From contig JAZNOR010000013.1 in the NCBI GenBank assembly GCA_045589235.1, positions 1-7,724 on the forward strand: a stretch of 7,724 nucleotides of DNA, written 5' to 3'. This document shows, piece after piece, positions 1 to 5,605 of the stretch; the first letter of the stretch is position 1, and each line of letters starts with the position of its first letter. The stretch comes from RGIG7332 sp045589235. GTDB lineage: Bacteria > Bacillota > Clostridia > Oscillospirales > JAAYXM01. The position numbers and the translations under genes were made by a program. The notes below the pieces were generated by a model, which was not told the origin of the DNA, did not search any database, and saw only the letters and a list, made by a program, of their open reading frames with translations.

Positions 1-1
1 G

Positions 2-346
2 CTTGCATTAAATCCGATGTTCGGCGCAGCGGCAATGAGCTTGTCAAGCTTTTGCGTTGTGAGTAATGCATTAAGGCTTAATTTGTTTGATATAAGAAAT
101 TCTAAAGAAGATAAAAAAATTAAACGAAAGGCAGTGAAAAATATGGAAAAGATAATTAAAGTTGAGGGTATGATGTGCCCGCATTGCGAGGGCAGAGTGA
201 AAAAGGCGCTTGAGGAATTAGACGGCGTAATTGAGGCGATTCCGAGCCATGTTGATGCTAAAGTTACGGTTAAGCTTTCAAAGGATGTTTCGCTTGATGT
301 TTTATATTCTGCAATTGAAGCGCAGGGGTATACCGTTATAAAATAA
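2..346 (+). CDS. copA: Copper-translocating P-type ATPase, C-terminal end with fused CopZ-like HMA domain (5' partial)
   Basis: The reading frame is open from the left edge; the true start lies outside the window. The first ~30 residues (LALNPMFGAAAMSLSS, then VVSNALRLN) are the last membrane helix of a Cu+ P1B-type ATPase. They carry the M-S-S triad of the eighth helix that, with CPC and Y-N residues of earlier helices, binds copper in this family. A short lysine-rich linker follows (roughly residues 31-47). Residues 48-114 then form a complete heavy-metal-associated domain with the GMMCPHC metal site; the two ligand cysteine codons are at 176-178 and 185-187. Most CopA proteins carry HMA domains at the N-terminus, so a C-terminal copy is less usual, although C-terminal fusions occur in Clostridia. 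The role is ATP-driven copper export across the cytoplasmic membrane. Family assignment is firm; copper specificity rests on the M-S-S motif only. No terminator follows: the thi promoter starts at the base after the stop codon. Confidence 0.9.
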   Translation, partial: LALNPMFGAAAMSLSSFCVVSNALRLNLFDIRNSKEDKKIKRKAVKNMEKIIKVEGMMCPHCEGRVKKALEELDGVIEAIPSHVDAKVTVKLSKDVSLDVLYSAIEAQGYTVIK

Positions 347-375
347 TTGACAAATTTTGATGAAACGCGTATAAT
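347..375 (+). promoter_or_regulatory. Consensus sigma-A promoter of the thi operon
   Basis: A perfect -35 box TTGACA (347-352) is followed, after exactly 17 bases, by a perfect -10 box TATAAT (370-375). The predicted transcript starts near 382, about ten bases before the TPP aptamer. The -35 box begins directly after the copA stop codon. A full-consensus promoter fits a unit whose output is set downstream by riboswitch attenuation rather than at initiation. This is the only consensus promoter upstream of thiW. Confidence 0.9.
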
Positions 376-390
376 GAAGTAAAATTAAAT

Positions 391-477
391 ACAGGGGAGC
401 TCGATATGTCGGGCTGAGAGGAAGTACAAAACTTCGACCCTTCAACCTGATGCGGATAATGCCGCCGTAGGAAGTCA
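391..477 (+). promoter_or_regulatory. TPP riboswitch aptamer (THI element)
   Basis: All conserved parts of the TPP aptamer are present in order. P2 is GGGG 394-397 with CCCT 438-441. P3 is 398-404 with 409-415 and loop TATG. The pyrimidine-binding segment CTGAGA is at 414-419. A side hairpin is formed by 421-425 with 431-435. ACCTGAT (445-451) follows, then P5 GCGG/CCGC (452-455/462-465) around the ATAATG loop, and the closing CGTAGG at 466-471. TPP binding should favour the terminator immediately downstream and lower expression of thiW-thiM-thiE-thiD. The P1 stem is not obvious to me, so the outer limits are approximate. Confidence 0.95.
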
Positions 478-490
478 TAGCTTTGCTTTT

Positions 491-529
491 AACGGATAAG
501 TCTTAATCAGGCTTATCCGTTTTATTTTT
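491..529 (+). terminator. Intrinsic terminator acting as TPP riboswitch expression platform
   Basis: A perfect 10-base-pair stem, AACGGATAAG (491-500) with CTTATCCGTT (512-521), encloses an 11-base loop and runs into the U-rich tract TTTTATTTTT. It lies 14-20 bases after the aptamer, the usual distance for transcription-attenuating TPP switches in Gram-positive bacteria. It could also stop read-through from copA. Confidence 0.92.
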
Positions 530-533
530 GCGG

Positions 534-669
534 AAAGGAGGTGTGGGGGCACAGGGGAGCGCCTGATGCCCTTTGAAATTTTGCGATGGGAACCCGTGTT
601 TCGGGGTGAGAGGAGAAAAGGGATTCTCGACCGTGCGAAAGGAATTTTCTTTCGTAATTATTTACGAAA
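534..669 (+). promoter_or_regulatory. Second structured thi leader element, TPP-aptamer-like but non-canonical
   Basis: This stretch between the first terminator and thiW holds no convincing gene but is highly structured. ACAGGGGAGC (551-560) repeats exactly the first ten bases of the upstream TPP aptamer (391-400). A P3-like stem (591-596/602-607, one A-G mismatch), GAGA (608-611), one G, a 5-bp hairpin (613-617/624-628) and GACC (629-632) reproduce part of the canonical aptamer in the same register. The hairpin pairs differ in sequence but still pair. The normal following segments (ACCTGAT, P4/P5, GCGTAGGGA) are absent at that place; CCTGAT occurs upstream at 562-567. GCACaGG (549-555) can pair either with the stretch near 562-570 or with CCGTGC (631-636). 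Two further exclusive hairpins, 636-641/649-654 and 650-657/662-669, precede the thiW ribosome binding site. An orphan AAAGGAGGTG at 534-543 has no suitably spaced start codon. There is no clear second terminator, so the mode of control and the ligand are unknown. A decayed TPP riboswitch is the main alternative. Confidence 0.5.
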
Positions 670-683
670 AGAGGAAAAATTAA

Positions 684-1199
684 ATGAAGAAAGAAAGACT
701 TTTACGACTTGTGGTTTTAGCAGTGCTTGTGGCGCTCGGAGTGGTAATTTCACCGATTTTGCGCGTTGAGGGAATGTGTCCGATGGCACATTTTATTAAC
801 ATAACCTGCTCGGTGCTGCTCGGCCCGTGGTATTCCCTTGCATGTGCGACACTTATAGCAATAATTAGAATGTCGCTTATGGGAATTCCGCCTATTGCAT
901 TCACGGGCGCGGTTTTCGGAGCTGCACTCTCAGGAATATTCTACCGCGTATCAAAGGGAAATCTCCTGCTCGCTGTGCTCGGTGAAGTTATAGGTACGGG
1001 AATTATCGGCGCGATTGCCTCTTACCCGGTTATGACATTTTTCTGGGGCAAAGAGGGGCTGACGGCATTTTTCTATGTCCCGTCATTTATCGGAGGCACA
1101 CTTATTGGCGGCACGATTGCTTACATATTCTTAAGAAAGCTTAAGAGCATCGGGAAACTTTCGGAATTCCAGGGAAAACTCGGTTGTAAAACTTATTAG
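684..1199 (+). CDS. thiW: ThiW, S component of an ECF transporter for the thiamine thiazole precursor
   Basis: This 171-residue protein is predominantly hydrophobic, with about five to six membrane segments: approximately residues 8-26, 31-50, 51-66, 70-88, 93-115 and 122-150. Length and sequence style fit the ThiW family, which includes the stretch 'MAHFIN', then 'LLGPWYSLACA' and 'FTGAVFGA'. ThiW is predicted to capture hydroxyethylthiazole and to work with the shared energizing module (EcfT plus two EcfA ATPases), which is encoded elsewhere as in group II ECF systems. The ATG at 684 is preceded by GAGG at 671-674 with nine bases between. The gene opens the operon behind two leader RNA elements, and its stop codon is embedded in the ribosome binding site of thiM. 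Context (thiM next door, TPP control) strongly supports thiazole as substrate, although this is known mainly from comparative genomics. Confidence 0.92.
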   Translation: MKKERLLRLVVLAVLVALGVVISPILRVEGMCPMAHFINITCSVLLGPWYSLACATLIAIIRMSLMGIPPIAFTGAVFGAALSGIFYRVSKGNLLLAVLGEVIGTGIIGAIASYPVMTFFWGKEGLTAFFYVPSFIGGTLIGGTIAYIFLRKLKSIGKLSEFQGKLGCKTY

Positions 1200-1209
1200 G
1201 AGGAATATT

Positions 1210-1959
1210 ATGATAAGCGAAATTCGTGAAAATGCACCGCTTATCCATGCGATAACAAATCCCATTTCAATAAATGCATGCGCTAATTTAACCCTCGCGC
1301 TCGGTGCTCGGCCTGTTATGGCTGAGCATCCGAGTGAGGTTTTGGAAATTGCAAAAAATGCTGATGCTGTGCTTATAAACTTAGGTAACATTACCGATGC
1401 GCGTAGAAAATCGGCTCTTAAAATGATTGGCTTAAATAAAAAATGCGTGCTTGATCTTGTCGGAATTTCTTGCTCAACATTTCGTTTTAACCTTGCAAGA
1501 AAGCTTATAAAAAAGCGCGTGCCTGAGATAATTAAGGGTAATTATTCCGAAATTGCAGCACTTATAAATGGACATAAAACGCGCGGTGTTGATGCGGAAA
1601 ATATTACGGAGAAAGAAGTGATATCTTGTGCAAAGGCGCTTGCAGAAAAATACAAAACGGTTATTATGGCAAGCGGTAAGGTGGATATTGTAACCGACGG
1701 GAAGATACTTTATAAAATTAAAAACGGAACGGCAAGAATGGGAGAAACTACGGGTACGGGGTGTATGCTCGGAATGCTTTGCGCGTGCTTGCTATCTGTA
1801 GCTGCTCCGCTTGAAGCGGCAAAAGAAGCTTGCATAGCATTTGGAATATGCGGTGAGGAAAGTGATGAAAAAAACTTTGATCGAGACCTTATGTATAACA
1901 TCCGCGGTTTAACGGATGAAAAAATAAATGATAAGAAAAGAGTTGAAACTTATGCTTGA
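1210..1959 (+). CDS. thiM: Hydroxyethylthiazole kinase
   Basis: This 249-residue cytoplasmic ribokinase-fold enzyme phosphorylates 4-methyl-5-(2-hydroxyethyl)thiazole with ATP to give the thiazole phosphate used by ThiE. Visible family motifs are 'HAITNPISINACAN' (13-26), 'ARPVMAEHPSEV' (33-44), 'GNYSEI' (110-115) and the anion-hole and catalytic segment 'TTGTGCM' (180-186) with the nucleophile-region Cys185. The usual LDPVG motif reads LDLVG here (81-85, Leu83 for Pro), followed by ISCS instead of the common VGAS/VGAT, a departure worth checking. The start codon at 1210 has a perfect AGGAGG at 1198-1203, which overlaps the thiW stop and suggests coupled translation. Together with ThiW it forms a thiazole uptake-and-trapping pair. 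Length is close to the family norm (~260-270), slightly short. Confidence 0.95.
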   Translation: MISEIRENAPLIHAITNPISINACANLTLALGARPVMAEHPSEVLEIAKNADAVLINLGNITDARRKSALKMIGLNKKCVLDLVGISCSTFRFNLARKLIKKRVPEIIKGNYSEIAALINGHKTRGVDAENITEKEVISCAKALAEKYKTVIMASGKVDIVTDGKILYKIKNGTARMGETTGTGCMLGMLCACLLSVAAPLEAAKEACIAFGICGEESDEKNFDRDLMYNIRGLTDEKINDKKRVETYA

Positions 1960-2566
1960 TACAAGCCTTTATTTTATAACTGACAGCAGCGGATTTTCAG
2001 AAGAAGAATTTTTAATAAGAGTTGAGGAAGCTCTGCACGGCGGCGTTACGATACTTCAACTGCGCGAAAAGAATAAAACGACAAGGGAATATATTTCTCT
2101 TGCCGAAAAGGTTCACGGCATTACAAAAAAGTACAATGTTCCTCTTATTATTGACGACCGCGTTGATGTAGCTTTGGCTGTTGATGCGGAGGGAGTTCAC
2201 TTGGGTGCTGATGATATGGACATTGAAACTGCCCGAAAAATAATGGGAAAAGATAAAATAATCGGTGCAACTGCAAAAACCGTAGAGCGAGCAGTGAGTG
2301 CCTGCAACGATGGTGCTGACTATCTGGGAGTTGGCGCGATTTATCCAACAACAACCAAGGTTAAAACGAAAATAACATCTGTTGAGACGTTAAAAGAAAT
2401 AGTTAAATCAGTTCACATTCCCGTTAACGCTATCGGGGGATTGAATAGCGAAAATGTTTATGTTTTAAAAGGGAGTGGAATTTCCGGAATATGTGTTGTT
2501 TCTGCAATTATGAAAGCAGATAACCCGTGCGATGAAGCAAGAAAACTAAAGGAGATTAAGTTATGA
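1952..2566 (+). CDS. thiE: Thiamine-phosphate synthase
   Basis: This 204-residue TIM-barrel enzyme joins HMP pyrophosphate and thiazole phosphate to give thiamine monophosphate and pyrophosphate. Motifs in order: 'TILQLREK' (33-40), 'DDRVDVALAVDAEGVHLG' (68-85), 'IGATAKT' (104-110), 'DYLGVGAIYPTTTK' (123-136) that binds the pyrophosphate, and 'NAIGG' (159-163). The frequent N-D-R of the pyrophosphate/Mg site reads D-D-R (68-70). I place the start at ATG 1952, overlapping thiM by eight bases, because AGAG sits nine bases upstream and the protein then begins MLDTSLYFITD as is usual. An in-frame ATG at 1928 would add eight residues (212 aa) but lacks a ribosome binding site. It sits between the kinases that make its two substrates' phosphates. 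Confidence 0.93.
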   Translation: MLDTSLYFITDSSGFSEEEFLIRVEEALHGGVTILQLREKNKTTREYISLAEKVHGITKKYNVPLIIDDRVDVALAVDAEGVHLGADDMDIETARKIMGKDKIIGATAKTVERAVSACNDGADYLGVGAIYPTTTKVKTKITSVETLKEIVKSVHIPVNAIGGLNSENVYVLKGSGISGICVVSAIMKADNPCDEARKLKEIKL

Positions 2567-3339
2567 AATCAGTTCTAACAATTGCAGGCTCGGATTCGTC
2601 GGGCGGGGCCGGCATTCAGGCAGACATAAAAACGATGTGCGCGAATGGTGTGTATGCGATGAGTGCGATAACAGCACTTACTGCACAGAATACAATGGGA
2701 GTTACGGGTATTTATGATGTAACACCTGAGTTTTTAAAGGCGCAGATTGATGCAGTGTTTGAGGATATTGTGCCCGATGCCGTTAAAATCGGAATGGTGT
2801 CAAGCGCGCCTCTTGCAGAGGTAATTGCAAATAGTCTTTGTTATTACAATGCAAAAAATATAGTTTTAGATCCCGTTATGGTAGCGACAAGTGGGTCTGA
2901 GCTTATGAAATCAGATACCGCTGAAGTTCTTAGCGAAAGGCTTTTCCCTAAGGCATTGCTTATAACTCCGAATATATCCGAGGCACAGGTGCTGGCGGAT
3001 ATGAAAATTGTAAATAAAACCGATATGGAAAGGGCAGGAAAGAAGCTTTTTAATAAATACGGCTGTGCGGTGTTAATAAAGGGAGGACATTTAACGAATA
3101 GTGCAGACGACGTGTTGGTGCGTGATGAAATTATCTGGTTTGAAGGGGAACGTGTTGATAACCCGAATAATCACGGAACGGGATGTACACTCTCATCTGC
3201 AATTGCATCAAATTTAGCGCTAGGGTACGAGCTTTGCGATTCAATTTCAAAGGCAAAAGAATACATAGCCGGTGCACTCGCTGCAAATCTTAATTTAGGT
3301 CACGGTTCAGGGCCGCTAAATCATATGTATTTATTGTAA
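2563..3339 (+). CDS. thiD: Bifunctional HMP / HMP-phosphate kinase
   Basis: This 258-residue ribokinase-fold enzyme phosphorylates hydroxymethylpyrimidine and then HMP phosphate to HMP pyrophosphate, the second substrate of ThiE. Motifs: substrate site 'AGSDSSGGAGIQAD' (8-21), 'VKIGMV' (74-79), 'LDPVMVATSG' (102-111), 'TPNISEA' (135-141), 'LIKGGH' (171-176) and the catalytic 'HGTGCTLSSAIA' (204-215) with Cys208. Length is standard. Its ATG overlaps the thiE stop codon (ATGA, 2563-2566) and is preceded by AAAGGAG at 2548-2554. A PdxK-like pyridoxal kinase role is the usual alternative for this family, but operon position and the TPP-controlled leader argue for ThiD. No hairpin terminator follows; only a T-rich tract (3340-3350) is seen. 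Confidence 0.94.
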   Translation: MKSVLTIAGSDSSGGAGIQADIKTMCANGVYAMSAITALTAQNTMGVTGIYDVTPEFLKAQIDAVFEDIVPDAVKIGMVSSAPLAEVIANSLCYYNAKNIVLDPVMVATSGSELMKSDTAEVLSERLFPKALLITPNISEAQVLADMKIVNKTDMERAGKKLFNKYGCAVLIKGGHLTNSADDVLVRDEIIWFEGERVDNPNNHGTGCTLSSAIASNLALGYELCDSISKAKEYIAGALAANLNLGHGSGPLNHMYLL

Positions 3340-3362
3340 TTTTTTTCTTTACATGTTATAAT
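3334..3362 (+). promoter_or_regulatory. Probable sigma-A promoter of the hydrolase-dehydrogenase-ATP-grasp operon
   Basis: A consensus -10 box TATAAT (3357-3362) is preceded at 17 bases by TTGTAA (3334-3339), which matches four of six positions of the -35 consensus and overlaps the thiD stop codon. The transcript would start near 3369 with a leader of about 25 bases containing the ribosome binding site GAGG (3384-3387). Because no terminator follows thiD, read-through from the thi operon is also possible. Confidence 0.6.
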
Positions 3363-3370
3363 AATAACAA
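3353..3370 (+). promoter_or_regulatory. Rex-like operator over the -10 box
   Basis: The palindrome TGTTAT-AATA-ATAACA (3354-3369) has perfect 6-base arms. Extended to 18 bases it matches 11 of the 14 fixed positions of the clostridial Rex consensus TTGTTAA-N4-TTAACAA. It lies across the -10 box of the promoter above, a typical repressor position. Rex is the NADH/NAD+-sensing repressor that commonly controls alcohol dehydrogenases, and the second gene of this operon is one. The AT-rich setting makes chance palindromes possible. Confidence 0.45.
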
Positions 3371-3393
3371 CTAAACATAAGAAGAGGAAAATT

Positions 3394-4410
3394 ATGAAAC
3401 TCTCGATAGACAAATTAATAGAATTATCACACGGTGCGGTAAGAGTTGAGGAAAAGAACAATAAAATCAGCTTTTACAGATTCACCGAAGAGCAAGAGCT
3501 TCTTTATAAAAACTGCGGAAATGAGGGCTTTTATTTAAAAACTTTTGCACCTGCAGGGGTAAGTGTTGTGTTTAAAACAGACAGTACTTCGCTTTTTTTG
3601 AAATGCAATGTGCCGTTTGCTACGTCAAGAAGTTATTTTTCTGTTGATATATGCGTGAACGGAAAGCTAATTGGGGATATTAACAACTATAACGGTGCTG
3701 ATATGTCAGGCAATTATACGACTGCAAATTATCCTAAAGGGTGCTTTGAAAAACGCTTCGATTTAGGAGATGGCGAAAAGAAAGTTTCTGTATACCTTCC
3801 GTGGTCCGTTTCGTTTGAAATTGAAGAGTTTTCAATTGATGACGGATGTTTTGCAGAGCCGATAACAAAAGATAAAAAAATGTTGATTTTCGGTGATTCG
3901 ATTACTCAAGGATATGATATTTTGCATCCGTCAAAACATTTTACGCTGGCTTTAACTGATTATCTTATGGCAGATGGGTATAATAAAGCTATAGGCGGAG
4001 AGCAATTCGTGCCTTTACTGGCCGATACTGATGAGAATTTTGTGCCCGACTATGTTTTCGTGGCATACGGCACGAATGATTGGAGTATGGGCGAGAGATG
4101 CGTGTTTGAAAAAAATTGCAGAGAATTTTTTAATATACTCAGTAAAAAATATACGTCGGCAAAAATATTTGCAATTACTCCGATATGGAGAGCTGACAAT
4201 GAAAAAGAGAGTAAATGCGGAGAATTTTTATCTATTGCAAATTATATCAAAGAGGTTACAAAACACCTGCAAAATGTGCACTGCATTGATGGAATTAACT
4301 TTGTTCCTCATTATGAGAATGTGTATGCGGATTTTAGACTTCACCCCAACGATGAAGGTTTTATTCATTATGCAAATAACTTGTGCGATGCTGTTAAGAA
4401 ATATGTTTAA
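3394..4410 (+). CDS. SGNH/GDSL-fold hydrolase (esterase or deacetylase-like)
   Basis: This 338-residue protein has two parts. An N-terminal beta-rich region of about 155 residues resembles the jelly-roll domain found in front of carbohydrate-esterase-type SGNH enzymes. The SGNH hydrolase domain follows: block I 'IFGDSITQG' with nucleophile Ser169, a block II glycine at 201-202 ('AIGGEQF'), block III 'YGTND' with Gly226 and Asn228, and block V 'DFRLHPND' with His317. The catalytic Asp is normally three residues before the His; here the nearest Asp (313) is four before it. No signal peptide or membrane segment is visible, so a cytoplasmic role is likely. Substrate is unknown; acetyl groups on sugars are plausible for this architecture. 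Start ATG 3394 has GAGG at 3384-3387. It opens a three-gene operon with a dehydrogenase and an ATP-grasp protein. Confidence 0.85.
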   Translation: MKLSIDKLIELSHGAVRVEEKNNKISFYRFTEEQELLYKNCGNEGFYLKTFAPAGVSVVFKTDSTSLFLKCNVPFATSRSYFSVDICVNGKLIGDINNYNGADMSGNYTTANYPKGCFEKRFDLGDGEKKVSVYLPWSVSFEIEEFSIDDGCFAEPITKDKKMLIFGDSITQGYDILHPSKHFTLALTDYLMADGYNKAIGGEQFVPLLADTDENFVPDYVFVAYGTNDWSMGERCVFEKNCREFFNILSKKYTSAKIFAITPIWRADNEKESKCGEFLSIANYIKEVTKHLQNVHCIDGINFVPHYENVYADFRLHPNDEGFIHYANNLCDAVKKYV

Positions 4411-4421
4411 GGAGAATTGTT

Positions 4422-5591
4422 ATGCTTGATTTTACGTATTATGCACCTACAAAAATTTATTTTGGAAAAGGCAAGGAAAAGGAAGTAGGAGAGATAATCA
4501 AAGGCTACGGATATAAGAAGATAATGATGCAATATGGTAAGGAAAGCATTAAAAAATCGGGTCTTTACGATACGGTTATTAACTCTCTTAAAGCTGCGGG
4601 AATCGAAGTTGTTGAGATGGGCGGTGTTGAACCGAATCCAAAGTTATCCTTTGTTTATGATGCGATTGAGGTTGCGCGACGCGAGGAAGTTGAGCTTATT
4701 TTATCCGTCGGCGGCGGAAGTGTGCTTGATTCATCCAAGGCTACTGCAAACGGCGTAAAATATAATGGCGATGTGTGGGATTTATTTGAGCGCAAGGCTG
4801 TATCAGAAGGTGCTCTTCCAGTTGCTTGTATTTTAACTCATTCCGCGGCAGGCAGTGAAATGAGCGCATCCTGTGTTATTACCAATATGGAAATTAATAT
4901 GAAACGCGGTATGTCAAATGAATATAACCGTTGCCTGTTTTCGATTATGAATCCTGAGCTCACCTATACCGTGAGCAAGTATCAGACCGCGTGCGGAATT
5001 GTTGATATTATGATGCACACGCTCGAACGATATTTCACCGTCTGCCCCGACACCCCGCTTACAGACGGAATTGCGGAAGCTATTTTAAAATCTGTGGTTT
5101 CAGCAGGTAAGGTTGTTATAGAAAACCCCAATGATTATGAGGCTCGCGCTACGATTATGTGGGCATCTTCACTCTCTCACAATGATCTTACGAGTTGCGG
5201 AAGAGAAAATGCCCTTGCGGTACATCAGCTTGAGCACGCGCTTAGCGGTGAATATGATGAGATTGCGCACGGCGCAGGTCTTGCGGTGCTTTTCCCTGCA
5301 TGGGCGCGACTCGCTTATAAGGAAAATCCAAAGAAATTTGCGCGTCTTGCCAGATCTGTGTTTGACATAACCGAAAAAGATGATGAAAAAGCGGCGATTT
5401 TGGGAATTGATGCTCTTTCCGACTTCTTTAAAGAAATTGGTATGCCGCAGAAAATTTCGCAGTTCGGTGTGCCTGAAAGTGCGCTTCCGCGCCTTGCAGA
5501 GCTCTGCACATTCGGAAAAACTCGCAAAGTTAAAAGCTTAATCACTCTTGATTATGATAAGATACTTGAGGTTTTTGAAAATGCGTTTTAA
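4422..5591 (+). CDS. Iron-containing alcohol dehydrogenase, butanol dehydrogenase-like
   Basis: This 389-residue group III (iron-activated) alcohol dehydrogenase interconverts aldehydes and alcohols with NAD(P)H in the cytoplasm. The N-terminus is the nucleotide-binding half, with 'SVGGGSVLDSSK' (95-106) and 'THSAAGSEMS' (139-148). The C-terminal helical half carries the metal ligands Asp195 and His199 ('VDIMMHTLERYF'), His268 and His283 ('HQLEHALSGEYDEIAHG'). All four are present, so it should be active. The overall sequence is closest in style to the YqhD/BdhA butanol dehydrogenase branch, which often prefers NADPH; coenzyme choice cannot be read safely. AAGGAG (4409-4414) overlaps the stop region of the upstream gene, and 11 bases separate the two genes. 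A Rex-like operator at the operon promoter fits redox control of an alcohol-forming enzyme. Confidence 0.93.
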   Translation: MLDFTYYAPTKIYFGKGKEKEVGEIIKGYGYKKIMMQYGKESIKKSGLYDTVINSLKAAGIEVVEMGGVEPNPKLSFVYDAIEVARREEVELILSVGGGSVLDSSKATANGVKYNGDVWDLFERKAVSEGALPVACILTHSAAGSEMSASCVITNMEINMKRGMSNEYNRCLFSIMNPELTYTVSKYQTACGIVDIMMHTLERYFTVCPDTPLTDGIAEAILKSVVSAGKVVIENPNDYEARATIMWASSLSHNDLTSCGRENALAVHQLEHALSGEYDEIAHGAGLAVLFPAWARLAYKENPKKFARLARSVFDITEKDDEKAAILGIDALSDFFKEIGMPQKISQFGVPESALPRLAELCTFGKTRKVKSLITLDYDKILEVFENAF

Positions 5592-5605
5592 TTTGGAGGA
5601 TAAAT

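Noticed and set aside
566..769. 67-codon frame starting ATG 566 in the thi leader
   Set aside because: No ribosome binding site at usable spacing, runs through structured leader RNA and out of frame into thiW; arginine-rich composition looks like chance.
1928..1951. Longer ThiE start at ATG 1928
   Set aside because: No ribosome binding site; start 1952 has AGAG nine bases upstream and gives the usual N-terminus.
680..2354. Several frames of 62-86 codons on the minus strand across thiW, thiM and thiE
   Set aside because: All are antisense to genes with clear motifs, lack ribosome binding sites and show no domain.
3348..3362. TTTACA as -35 box for the TATAAT at 3357
   Set aside because: Only three bases separate them; TTGTAA at 3334 has the proper 17-base spacing.
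4031..4429. 132-codon + strand frame inside the SGNH hydrolase gene
   Set aside because: It lies in another frame of a well-supported gene, has no ribosome binding site and no recognisable domain.
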